A stretch of 64,000 bases of DNA from Micrococcales bacterium. Its GTDB lineage: Bacteria; Actinomycetota; Actinomycetes; Actinomycetales; Microbacteriaceae. Position 1 is the stretch's first letter, and every line of letters begins with the position of its first letter. The notes under the pieces are model-generated. The model made no database searches. It was given only the letters and a program-made list of their open reading frames with translations, and had not been told where the DNA came from. The position numbers and the translations under genes are program-made. The stretch covers positions 52,087 through 116,086 of the forward strand of contig CANGEU010000002.1 of assembly GCA_947452985.1 (NCBI GenBank), in the 5' to 3' direction. Below, in pieces: positions 18,117 to 26,113 of this stretch.

Positions 18117-20015
18117 ATGGACCAAAGTGAATTCACGCCCCCAGCGCGCAAATCTCTAACTGATCAAGAAATCAGCCAACGATTAGGTGCGGCAACTGCT
18201 GATGAGGCAGGAATGCTGGCCGCGATGGATTTCCTGGAAGAGCAAACCGCTCTCCGCGACGAAGATAACCGTGCCACCGATGCTTGGCTTGAGGCTATGC
18301 ACGTTTCAACCGACCCTCGTGCAGCGATCGCGATTGAAAATCTTGACCGAGCCAAGCGTGGATTGGAACCTCTACCATTAGTTCCTCCCGTGCCGGAATA
18401 CCCAGTGTTCAATGCTTCGCCGGAACCAGTGGTCGAGCCGATTAGCCCTGTGGCTGAGGTTGAACCGCAAATCGGTTCTGCTGAAGAGGCGGCCGAGGAA
18501 TTTGAGGAGCTTTTAGAAGCAGAACCCGAGATCAGCCTTCCAGAGCCAGCGTTTTCGGAAGAACCAATCGAAGAAACCTTGGAAGCTATCCCCGCTCCAG
18601 TAGTTCGCGGATTCCGACTGGTCTCAGCTGCTAACTGGATTCTAGGTGTCGGAATCCTAGCGCCAGCGATGGCAGCGGCCGTCGCTGTATTGTCTGGGTT
18701 AAATTTTGTGACCTCAATGTTGGCTGGACTAATTGGCGTTCTGGTGGGCGTAAAAGTCAATGTGCTGGGTCTCCTTACTGCCAGACGCACAAAGCGAGGG
18801 CTGGCAGTGGCCTCACGCGCAACCTTCGGTGTTTTCGGTGCCATCCTGCCTGGGCTAGTTCTCTTGGTTGTCGGATTAGCAAGCCTGTCTGCAGTTTCAA
18901 TCGGAGGAACCAAACTCCTGAACAACACCGTAGTCGGGTTGCCAGCATTCGATTCAACGCTATTTTCTGTTGGTTCTCTCGAAATCAAAACCGAGTCCAT
19001 CGTCTCGATTGTCTTGGTAGTCGTTGCGAGCGTCCTCGCCATATTTGGAGGATCGTTCACTCGTTGGCTAAAAATCTCTCTCGGTGGAATTCTCCTTTTG
19101 GCGTTCATTGTTTTCGCTGGCTTGACGGTGACCGGAATTGATTACCTCAATTTGGCTGGTGTCTTCCAGCTAGATAAGTTCCTGCTCATCGCTCCGCTAT
19201 TTGCGATTTTGATGAGTGTCTTCTCCTACGGCCTCGACGGCGAGTCCGTTGCCGCTGCGTCTTGGGGAGCAAAAACAAAGTCACTAACCTGGCCGATCTT
19301 CATTTTTGGCTTCTTACTGCCGCTGCTTACATACGGGCACATGGCGGCATTGTTGAATGGTCACAGCTTCAAAGACCCATCACAGGTAATCGAGTTCCTG
19401 CTCTCGGTAGGCGGCGGCGTTGCTCCGACAATTTTGGTGGACTCGGCGATTCTCGCAATCGTCTCCTTGATCTTCGTAGGCGTCTCAAAATTAATCGAAG
19501 CGTTGAAAACTCTTGGCACTAACCACATCGGCTTCGGATTAGCGACTCTAGTTGCGGTGGTATTTATCCTCACAGTCACCGCTCAAACGCTATTTTTACC
19601 AGCGGCTCTTGCGGTTAACCTTTCGCTGACCGCATTTCTTTTGATTCCAGCCGCGGCCTGGATAGGAATGATTCTTACCGAAACCCTTATGAGGCGAGGT
19701 GCGTATCACGACGCATCCTTGACCAGAAGTTATGGCTTCTACGGGTCGGTCAATTGGTTTGCTGGGGTCGGCTTCCTAGTCGCAACCGCGGTTGGCTTCT
19801 CGGTCTGTCAGCCAATCGGCTCACTAACCTGGCTGGGGTTCTTAAGTAATTCGACTGGCCTATCGCTACGCTTCGACGTTGCAGCCTATGTGGCAATTCT
19901 GGTCTCGGTTCTATACACCCTGGCAACTGGCTTCCCAAGAATTCTTCGACAGCAGCGTGAGACCAAGCAGGTTGAAGACCGCCGGTTTGACCTTGTCGAC
20001 GTCGTGGTTGATTAG
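18117..20015 (+). CDS. NCS1-like permease with long acidic N-terminal extension
   Basis: 632 aa. Residues 1-160 are predicted cytoplasmic and rich in Glu, Pro and Ala. From ~168 there are about 12 membrane helices. The core resembles the nucleobase:cation symporter-1 (cytosine permease) family: an entry helix around SAANWILGVGILAP, the SRATFGVFGAILPG motif, and a late YGSVNWFAGVGFL helix. Substrate is unknown; purine/pyrimidine or a related compound would be the family guess, but divergence is high. It starts directly after the tRNA terminator and its stop overlaps the GTG of the Nif3-like gene by 1 nt, so it may head an operon with the next three genes. Confidence 0.6.
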   Translation: MDQSEFTPPARKSLTDQEISQRLGAATADEAGMLAAMDFLEEQTALRDEDNRATDAWLEAMHVSTDPRAAIAIENLDRAKRGLEPLPLVPPVPEYPVFNASPEPVVEPISPVAEVEPQIGSAEEAAEEFEELLEAEPEISLPEPAFSEEPIEETLEAIPAPVVRGFRLVSAANWILGVGILAPAMAAAVAVLSGLNFVTSMLAGLIGVLVGVKVNVLGLLTARRTKRGLAVASRATFGVFGAILPGLVLLVVGLASLSAVSIGGTKLLNNTVVGLPAFDSTLFSVGSLEIKTESIVSIVLVVVASVLAIFGGSFTRWLKISLGGILLLAFIVFAGLTVTGIDYLNLAGVFQLDKFLLIAPLFAILMSVFSYGLDGESVAAASWGAKTKSLTWPIFIFGFLLPLLTYGHMAALLNGHSFKDPSQVIEFLLSVGGGVAPTILVDSAILAIVSLIFVGVSKLIEALKTLGTNHIGFGLATLVAVVFILTVTAQTLFLPAALAVNLSLTAFLLIPAAAWIGMILTETLMRRGAYHDASLTRSYGFYGSVNWFAGVGFLVATAVGFSVCQPIGSLTWLGFLSNSTGLSLRFDVAAYVAILVSVLYTLATGFPRILRQQRETKQVEDRRFDLVDVVVD

Positions 20016-20821
20016 TGATTCAGTTATCCGAACTTATTGCTGAGTTTGAAACAATCTGGCCGACGTCTCATGCCGATGACTGGGACCGAGTTGGCCTACA
20101 AGTCGGCTCTCTAGGGGACCAAGTTTCAAAGGTTTTGGTTGCAGTCGACCTCACGGATTCGGTAATCGATGAGGCTGTGACTATTGGCGCGAACCTGATC
20201 ATCACTCACCATCCACTTCTGCTGAAGCCGGTTGAAACTGTGACCGATGAAAAACTCAAGGGTTCCCTTATTGCGAAACTGATTAAGAACTCAATTTCAC
20301 TCTTCACTGCGCACACCAATGCCGACGTCCAGTTAGATGGAGCGTCAACGTTGATGGCTAATGCCTTTGGCTTGTCAAATTTGAAACCATTAATGCCTAC
20401 CGGTGGTGGATTTGGCCATGGATGTGTTGGTGAGTTGCCAGAAGCAACCAGACTTGACGAATTTGCCAAACGGGTAAGCGCCAATCTGCCAGAAACAGCG
20501 CGTCGAGTCGTGTTTGCAGGGGAGCCGAACCAACTTGTAAAGAAGGTCGCTATTTGCAGCGGCGCTGGCGATTCTTTTCTTGCTGAGGTTTTAGCTTCGG
20601 ATGTCGATGTTTACGTGACCAGCGATCTTCGTCACCACCCGACTCTCGATGCGATTTCGACTCCCCGTGCTGGCGGTCCGTTAGCCTTGATCGATGTCGC
20701 GCACTGGGCAGCCGAGTCGCTTTGGGTTCCAGCAGCCACAGCCAAGCTAGCCAAAATTGATGGCGTCAATTTTGTTTCATCAACTACTAAAACTGATCCA
20801 TGGACCCAAGAGGTGAACTGA
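20015..20821 (+). CDS. Nif3-like dinuclear metal centre protein (YbgI/NIF3 family)
   Basis: 268 aa. Metal ligands of the family are visible: ITHHPLLL, FTAHTNAD near residue 100, and the late IDVAHWAAE. SGAGDSFL and TSDLRHH are also typical. Members form a toroidal hexamer; proposed activity (GTP cyclohydrolase I type 2 or other metallohydrolase) is not settled. GTG start overlaps the preceding stop by 1 nt. In actinobacteria it regularly precedes the zinc-ribbon gene, as here. Confidence 0.92.
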   Translation: MIQLSELIAEFETIWPTSHADDWDRVGLQVGSLGDQVSKVLVAVDLTDSVIDEAVTIGANLIITHHPLLLKPVETVTDEKLKGSLIAKLIKNSISLFTAHTNADVQLDGASTLMANAFGLSNLKPLMPTGGGFGHGCVGELPEATRLDEFAKRVSANLPETARRVVFAGEPNQLVKKVAICSGAGDSFLAEVLASDVDVYVTSDLRHHPTLDAISTPRAGGPLALIDVAHWAAESLWVPAATAKLAKIDGVNFVSSTTKTDPWTQEVN

Positions 20822-20822
20822 A

Positions 20823-21539
20823 ATGATTATTGCCAGTGAAAAACAACAAGAACTGCTTCTTGAAGTTGGGAAGCTTGACCTAAGCATTTCTCGAGTAGAA
20901 GTGGAGTTGGCAAACGCCGAGCGAAGCGAGACTATTGACTCTTTGCGAACCAGGCTTTTGGCAACATCCGAGAACCTTTTGCAGGCCCACGCAACTTCGG
21001 AAAACTTGTCGGGAGAAATCAAAAGGATTGCTTCAGATGTTGAGTTGGTAGAACAGCGCATTATTCGCGACAACGAAAAAGCTAAACAGGTTTCCAGCGA
21101 ACGCGAACAAAAGGCAGTCAACCAGGAGTTGGACAGTTTGAAAGCTCGACTTACCTCACTAGAGGATTCTGAACTTTCTCTTATGGAATCACTTGAGATG
21201 GCTAACGAGGAAATTGCCAAGATCACCCAGCAGCGCGCTGCTCTAAACGTTGATCTCGAGGCAGAGCTAGCAAAGCAACAGGGACAAACTTTGACTCTAA
21301 GAGCACAGCACACCGAATTAAGCGAGAAGCGGAACCTAGCTTTCGGAAAATTGGACGAGGAGCTTCAAAAGCTCTACGGGCGTAAGGCTTTGAGGGGAAT
21401 TGCCGTTGCCCAAACCCTTGGACGCGATTGTTCCGCTTGTCGTCTTTCCATCAACGCGGTGCAGTTTGAAGCAATGATGGCAGAACCGGCAGATCACTTA
21501 CCAACCTGCCCAAATTGCGACGCAATGATTATTCGATGA
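20823..21539 (+). CDS. Coiled-coil protein with C4 zinc ribbon (CdsZ/DUF164-like)
   Basis: 238 aa. Residues ~5-180 are a long charged coiled coil (many E, K, L, S heptads). The C-terminus carries two CxxC knuckles (DCSACR and TCPNCD) expected to bind one zinc. Homologues are conserved in actinobacteria between nif3 and rnhA genes; the molecular role is poorly defined, with nucleic-acid or ribosome-associated functions suggested for relatives. It follows the Nif3-like gene by 1 nt and overlaps the next start (ATGA). Confidence 0.9.
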   Translation: MIIASEKQQELLLEVGKLDLSISRVEVELANAERSETIDSLRTRLLATSENLLQAHATSENLSGEIKRIASDVELVEQRIIRDNEKAKQVSSEREQKAVNQELDSLKARLTSLEDSELSLMESLEMANEEIAKITQQRAALNVDLEAELAKQQGQTLTLRAQHTELSEKRNLAFGKLDEELQKLYGRKALRGIAVAQTLGRDCSACRLSINAVQFEAMMAEPADHLPTCPNCDAMIIR

Positions 21540-22693
21540 GTTCAGACCAACTAGTAATCGAGGCTGACGGCGGTTCCCGAGGCAACCCAGGACCATCCGG
21601 TTCGGGTGCTGTGGTCATTGATGGTGAAACCGGCAAGGTAATCACCGAGATCTCAACCTATGGGGGAGTTGCCACAAACAATGTCGCAGAGTACCGTGCA
21701 GTAATTGCTGGGCTGAATGAAGCCTTTCGCCACAATCCAAATGCTCAGGTAACGGTTCGAATGGACAGCAAACTCGTGGTCGAGCAGATGTCCGGAAATT
21801 GGAAAATCAAGCACCCGGATATGCAAGTTCTGGGGATCGAAGTTCAAAAGTTGGTTGCCGGAAAGAATGTCACCTGGGTTTGGATTCCTCGCGAACAAAA
21901 CTCACGGGCCGATGCCTTGGCAAATGAAGCGATGGACAACGAGGTCGATGTGATTCGACACCTTTCAAATGACGAAGTTCCATCGAGTAAGTCCATTGAA
22001 TTCAATCCCATGAACCCCAGCTCGATTAGAGCTCCGGGCGATGTTACTGAACCACTTACCACCGTCGTCTTGGTTCGTCATGGACGAACTGCTCTTACCG
22101 AGGCTCACAAAATCTCCGGGGGAACTGGCGATGACCCAAATCTTTCTAAACTCGGTCATGAGGACGCGGCAGCGGTGGCAAAACTTATCGCTGGTTTTGG
22201 AACTGAAAGCGCTTTTGGTCATCTGCCTAAACCAACCGCGGTTATTGCTTCACCAATGCAACGTACTCGTGAGACCGCGGCGCATATCGCGTCGGCGTTA
22301 GGAGTCAGTGTTGAAACCGAAGAGCTCCTACGTGAAATCTCATTTGGTGACTGGGATGGTCACACCAATGAGGAAGTTGCCAAACTTTGGCCAGAAGTGT
22401 TCTCAACTTGGCGTGGATCCTGGACCGAATCACCACCAAATGGTGAATCGCTAGAAGTTTTCGACGCACGTATCCGAGAAGCACGCAGTCTAATCCTTGA
22501 AAAATACCGCGGCCAAACGGTGGTGGTTGTGGCTCACGTGATGCCAATCCGAGGGTTCATCACGTTAACTATGGATGGCGGTCCCGCAGGCTACTGGCGA
22601 CCGCAGGTTGCTCCCTGTTCGCTAAGTGTGATTAGGCACTGGGGTGAAGATTTCGCCGAACTCGTAACAGCCAATTTCACTGCACACCTGTAA
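21536..22693 (+). CDS. Bifunctional RNase HI / histidine phosphatase (CobC-like)
   Basis: Start placed at ATG 21536 (ATGA overlap with the zinc-ribbon gene), 385 aa; the track start is 7 codons too early. Residues 1-130 are RNase HI: EADGGSRGNPGPSG gives the first catalytic Asp, and TNNVAEYRA the Glu. Residues ~185-385 are a phosphoglycerate-mutase-like phosphatase: VLVRHGRTAL with the phospho-accepting His, and VVAHVMPIR with the second His. This is the architecture of mycobacterial Rv2228c, which degrades RNA:DNA hybrids and has alpha-ribazole phosphatase-like activity. The gene ends just before rnpB. Confidence 0.95.
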   Translation: MSSDQLVIEADGGSRGNPGPSGSGAVVIDGETGKVITEISTYGGVATNNVAEYRAVIAGLNEAFRHNPNAQVTVRMDSKLVVEQMSGNWKIKHPDMQVLGIEVQKLVAGKNVTWVWIPREQNSRADALANEAMDNEVDVIRHLSNDEVPSSKSIEFNPMNPSSIRAPGDVTEPLTTVVLVRHGRTALTEAHKISGGTGDDPNLSKLGHEDAAAVAKLIAGFGTESAFGHLPKPTAVIASPMQRTRETAAHIASALGVSVETEELLREISFGDWDGHTNEEVAKLWPEVFSTWRGSWTESPPNGESLEVFDARIREARSLILEKYRGQTVVVVAHVMPIRGFITLTMDGGPAGYWRPQVAPCSLSVIRHWGEDFAELVTANFTAHL

Positions 22694-22707
22694 CAGGTAG
22701 TCTTTAA

Positions 22708-23055
22708 GGCGGATGGGCTGGCTAGGCGATCGCGTTAGCAATAACGAGGAACGTCCGGGCTCCACAGAGTGAAGTGGTGGGTAACACCCACTCGAGGCAA
22801 CTCGCAAGACAGTGCCACAGAAAACAGACCGCCGTGCAAACGGTAAGGGTGAAACGGTGGTGTAAGAGACCACCAGCGACGCAGGTGACTGAGTCGGCTA
22901 GGTAAACCTCACTTGGAGCAAGGTCAGACAGAAAGTGTTTGAGAGCTACTCGCTCGAGCTTTCGGGTAGACCGCTAGAGGTTGTCGGTAACGGCAATCGT
23001 AGATAGATGATCGTCCTAGACAAAACCCGGCGTATCGGTCAGCCCATCCACTACT
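22708..23055 (+). ncRNA. rnpB: RNase P RNA (class A)
   Basis: The universal cores are all visible: GAGGAACGTCCGGGCTCC, ACAGAAAACAGACCGCC, GGTAAGGGTGAAACGGTGG, AGATAGATGATCGTC and the tail AAACCCGGCGTATCGGTC. GGATGGGCTG at 22711 pairs with CAGCCCATCC at 23040, forming P1. Length about 345 nt, normal. It matures the 5' ends of tRNAs. The ends are set by the P1 helix and are accurate to a few bases; the 3' end touches the stop codon of convergent ppgK. Confidence 0.97.
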
Positions 23056-23806
23056 TTGAGGACTTTAGCCCAATCATCGCTGCACCAATGATTCCCGCGC
23101 TGTTTCTAAGTTTGGCTGGAACAATCTTGGTGTTCAGTTTCAAAAGCGGGAGAAAATCTTCGTGCTCTTTGGAAACCCCGCCACCAACGATAAACAGGTC
23201 GGGGCTGAATAGGCTTTCCAACTTCGAATAATAAGTTTGTAGACGTGTGGCCCACTGTTCCCAGCTGAGTTCTTCGCGCTCCTTAGCAGAGAATGCTGCT
23301 TTCGATTCATAGTCGACACCGTCGATTTCGATGTGTCCCAGTTCAGTATTAGGCACTAGCTTTCCATCGACGAATAGGGCGCTACCAATTCCAGTTCCGA
23401 GGGTCGTCATCATGACCACGCCCTTTACCTTTTTGCCAACCCCAAATTTCATTTCTGCGACGCCGGCGGCATCTGCATCATTGATGAGGTGAACCGGCTT
23501 GCCAATCACCTGGGTAAATAACTTGTCGGCGTCGAGGTTGATCCACTCTTCAGAAACGTTGGCCGCGGACTTCGTGACGCCATGTTGGACCACAGCTGGG
23601 AAACAGATACCAATGGAATCGACTTCCCCCTTAGGGTCTAGGACCGAAATAAGTTCGCGAACAACCTCGGCGATGTCATCTGGGCGACCACCAGGAGGAG
23701 TTTCTACCCTTAGGCGTTCGCCAACCAGTTCACCGTTTTTGACGTCAACTAGGGAGCCCTTGATTCCGGTGCCACCGATGTCGATTCCGATTGCTACTTT
23801 TGCCAT
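23051..23806 (-). CDS. ppgK: Polyphosphate glucokinase
   Basis: Phosphorylates glucose using polyphosphate (and ATP in many members), an actinobacterial replacement for the usual glucokinase. I start at ATG 23806 (MAKVAIGIDIGGTG), giving 251 aa; the track extends 23 codons upstream into map. ROK-fold motifs: IGIDIGGTGIKG, LINDADAAG with the catalytic Asp, TLGTGIGSALF, and GHIEIDG. The stop lies within the 3' end of rnpB. It follows map by 13 nt. Confidence 0.95.
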   Translation of the reverse strand: MAKVAIGIDIGGTGIKGSLVDVKNGELVGERLRVETPPGGRPDDIAEVVRELISVLDPKGEVDSIGICFPAVVQHGVTKSAANVSEEWINLDADKLFTQVIGKPVHLINDADAAGVAEMKFGVGKKVKGVVMMTTLGTGIGSALFVDGKLVPNTELGHIEIDGVDYESKAAFSAKEREELSWEQWATRLQTYYSKLESLFSPDLFIVGGGVSKEHEDFLPLLKLNTKIVPAKLRNSAGIIGAAMIGLKSSK

Positions 23807-23819
23807 TAATTTTCTTTCA

Positions 23820-24686
23820 TTACGGAAGGGTGAGAATGTCGTAACCGGTTTCGGTAACGGCGATGGTGTGTTCAAACTGGGCGGTAATACTTCGATCTTT
23901 GGTGACTACGGTCCAACCATCTGACCACATGTCCCATTGATACGTGCCCAATGTCAGCATGGGTTCAATGGTGAAAACCATTCCGACTTCGATTTCGGTC
24001 GCGTAATTTGGGGCACTGTCGTAGTGCGGAATAATCAGACCAGAATGAAAAGCTTCACCAACACCGTGTCCAGTGAAGTCGCGGACAACTCCATAGTTAA
24101 AGCGCTTGGCATAGTTTTCGATTGCCAACCCAATGGTGTTTACTTGCCGACCGGGAGCCACAGTCATCAGGCCTCGGTTGAGTGCTTCTCGAGTACGCTC
24201 AACCAGGTTGTGAACTTCCTCGCTCACAGTACCCACCTCGATGGTGTGATTTAGGTCGCCGTGGAATCCGTCTAAGTAAGCCGTGATATCAATATTTACG
24301 ATGTCACCGTCTTCCAGAACGGTGTCATCTGGAATTCCGTGACAAATGACTTCGTTGATTGAAGAGCAGATGGATTTCGGATAGCCCCGGTATCCGAGAG
24401 TTGATGGATAAGCGCCGTGGTCTATCACGAAATCGTGCGCCAAACGGTCCAAGTGGTCGGTGGTCAACCCAGGTCTAATTTCACTGCGCAACATCTCAAT
24501 TGCGCTGGCCGCTATTTTTCCCGCAGCTCGAATTTTCTCAATCTGCTCGGGGGTCTTCACATCGCTCCCAGTGAATTTTGCTGGAGCGGGCTTGCCAACA
24601 TATTCGGGACGAACAATTTGGTGTGGAACCGGCAAGCGGGGTGAGATGGTGCCCGGGATTAGGTGACCGGCATTATCCTTGGGCAT
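23820..24686 (-). CDS. map: Type I methionine aminopeptidase (with N-terminal extension)
   Basis: Removes initiator Met. Start at ATG 24686 (MPKDNAG), 288 aa; ten extra codons in the track are unlikely. The ~40-residue N-terminal extension with Pro-rich segments resembles MapB of mycobacteria, but lacks a zinc finger. Metal ligands are visible: NIDITAYLDGFHGDLN (two Asp), GHGVGEAFH (His), FTIEPML (Glu) and QFEHTIAV (Glu). TAAAAT sits 7 nt upstream without a Shine-Dalgarno, so translation is probably leaderless. ppgK follows. Confidence 0.95.
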   Translation of the reverse strand: MPKDNAGHLIPGTISPRLPVPHQIVRPEYVGKPAPAKFTGSDVKTPEQIEKIRAAGKIAASAIEMLRSEIRPGLTTDHLDRLAHDFVIDHGAYPSTLGYRGYPKSICSSINEVICHGIPDDTVLEDGDIVNIDITAYLDGFHGDLNHTIEVGTVSEEVHNLVERTREALNRGLMTVAPGRQVNTIGLAIENYAKRFNYGVVRDFTGHGVGEAFHSGLIIPHYDSAPNYATEIEVGMVFTIEPMLTLGTYQWDMWSDGWTVVTKDRSITAQFEHTIAVTETGYDILTLP

Positions 24687-24693
24687 AGTTTCA

Positions 24694-24699
24694 ATTTTA
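24694..24699 (-). promoter_or_regulatory. Predicted -10 element of map (leaderless)
   Basis: TAAAAT on the minus strand, 7 nt before the ATG at 24686. It lies opposite the Shine-Dalgarno region of the divergent small gene. Confidence 0.5.
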
Positions 24700-24708
24700 G
24701 GAGCACCC

Positions 24709-24906
24709 TTGAACAATCAGCCGTTGGACTCAGCAGGCATTCCAGAAGAGTTCTGGTTTAACCTCAAAACCAAACAGGTAGAGTTCGGGAAACTTAGCGC
24801 CGCGCCTTACCGAGTTGGACCATTTACTTCTGCCGCTGAAGCCGCTAAGGCTTTGGAAACATTAGCTTCGCGCTCGAAAACGTGGGCGGAAGAAGAGGAG
24901 GACTAG
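24709..24906 (+). CDS. Small SPOR-like protein of the actinobacterial type
   Basis: 65 aa with the TTG start at 24709, chosen because AGGAG lies 5 nt upstream; the track start is inside the map promoter. The order [31 protein letters not shown], then an acidic tail is the signature of a small, widely conserved actinobacterial protein annotated as SPOR-domain-like and often found beside map or panB. Function is unknown. Divergent from map; its stop interlocks with that of panB in CTAG. Confidence 0.8.
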   Translation: MNNQPLDSAGIPEEFWFNLKTKQVEFGKLSAAPYRVGPFTSAAEAAKALETLASRSKTWAEEEED

Positions 24907-25718
24907 GAATCGAATTCGTGGTCTTTTGATGGAAAGGACCCGTTTTGAACTTCACTCACGTAATCGCTGGTCGCTTTTTCTAGCACTTCTGCCAACTGAG
25001 CATACTGCTTTACGAATTTCGCAGTCTTTCCTGTGTGTAGTCCGGCAAAGTCTTGCCAAACCAAAATCTGGCCGTCGGTGGCCGCACCGGCTCCGATGCC
25101 AATTGTTGGAATGCTCAGTTGCTCAGTGACTTCGGCAGCGAGTTCGGCTGGGACCATCTCGAGTACCACGGCAAAAGCGCCGGCCGCTTCAACGGCCTTT
25201 GCATCTGCCAGGAGGGCTTCTGCACCTTCGCCGCGACCCTGCACCTTGAAGCCGCCTAATGTGTTCACGCTCTGCGGAGTAAAGCCGATGTGTGCCATTA
25301 CCGGGATACCCGCTTCAACCAGCGCACGAATTTGCCCCACGCTTCGAACCCCGCCTTCAAGCTTGACCGCTGCTGCATTGGTCTGCTTCATGACTCGAAT
25401 TGAGTTCGCCAAAGCGTCGGCGGTGCTGGTTTCGTAGCTGCCAAATGGAAGATCGACAACTACTAGGGCTCGCTTGGCCGCACCCGCAACCGCACGACCA
25501 AAAGGGATCATCTCGTCCAATGTAATTGGCAACGTGGAATCAAAACCGAGGACGGTGTTGGCGGCCGAATCACCGACCAAAAGCACATCGATACCTGCGC
25601 GATCGAAGATGCTTGCCGTCATCGAATCGTAAGAAGTTAGGCAAGTGATCTTTCTTCCCTGCTCTTTGAATTCCAACAGGGTAGATGTGCGAACAATTTT
25701 AGGGGAGTGTGAACTCAC
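24903..25718 (-). CDS. panB: 3-methyl-2-oxobutanoate hydroxymethyltransferase
   Basis: First committed step of pantothenate synthesis: transfers a one-carbon unit from methylene-THF to alpha-ketoisovalerate to give ketopantoate. 271 aa. Motifs: [22 protein letters not shown] (metal-binding Asp), [19 protein letters not shown] and [15 protein letters not shown] start overlaps the RidA stop by one base (TAGTG). No panC or panD is in the window. Confidence 0.96.
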   Translation of the reverse strand: MSSHSPKIVRTSTLLEFKEQGRKITCLTSYDSMTASIFDRAGIDVLLVGDSAANTVLGFDSTLPITLDEMIPFGRAVAGAAKRALVVVDLPFGSYETSTADALANSIRVMKQTNAAAVKLEGGVRSVGQIRALVEAGIPVMAHIGFTPQSVNTLGGFKVQGRGEGAEALLADAKAVEAAGAFAVVLEMVPAELAAEVTEQLSIPTIGIGAGAATDGQILVWQDFAGLHTGKTAKFVKQYAQLAEVLEKATSDYVSEVQNGSFPSKDHEFDS

Positions 25719-26110
25719 TAGTTACGCTTCCAAGCGTCAACTTCAATCTCAACCAACATTTCTGGGTTGATGAACTGAATCCCTGCAAGCATGGTCGCTG
25801 CTGGTCGAATCTCGCCGAAAATTTTGCCATGTGCTTCGCCGACTCGGTCCATGTCTGCAGCATCGGCAAGGTAAACGCGGGTGCGAACCACATCAGCCAG
25901 GGTGTAACCAACCTGTGCGAGGGCTCCAGCAATCACGGTCTCTAACGCGACCAAGGTCTGGCCGTAGGCATCGCCCTTGTGCTGAAGTTCACCATCGACA
26001 GTTGCTGTGCTGCCTGAAACGTGAACGTAGTCTCCGGCAACCACGGCACGGGAATAACCGATTTTGCCTTCCCAAGGTCCACCCGAAGAAATTAGACGAT
26101 CTGCTGCCAT
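25718..26110 (-). CDS. RidA/YjgF/Rid family protein
   Basis: 130 aa. Typical Rid fold signatures: [16 protein letters not shown], a central [13 protein letters not shown] helix, [10 protein letters not shown] with the substrate-binding Arg, and PAATMLAG near the C-terminus, which differs from the IPxRxxV of true RidA. It may deaminate reactive imines or act on another small substrate. It sits 3 nt after nadE and overlaps panB, suggesting one operon nadE-rid-panB. Confidence 0.9.
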   Translation of the reverse strand: MAADRLISSGGPWEGKIGYSRAVVAGDYVHVSGSTATVDGELQHKGDAYGQTLVALETVIAGALAQVGYTLADVVRTRVYLADAADMDRVGEAHGKIFGEIRPAATMLAGIQFINPEMLVEIEVDAWKRN

Positions 26111-26113
26111 TAT

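Noticed and set aside
18164-19108. 314-aa minus-strand ORF opposite the NCS1-like gene
   Set aside because: Ser/Thr/Arg-rich shadow of a membrane protein gene; no membrane, domain or start features of its own.
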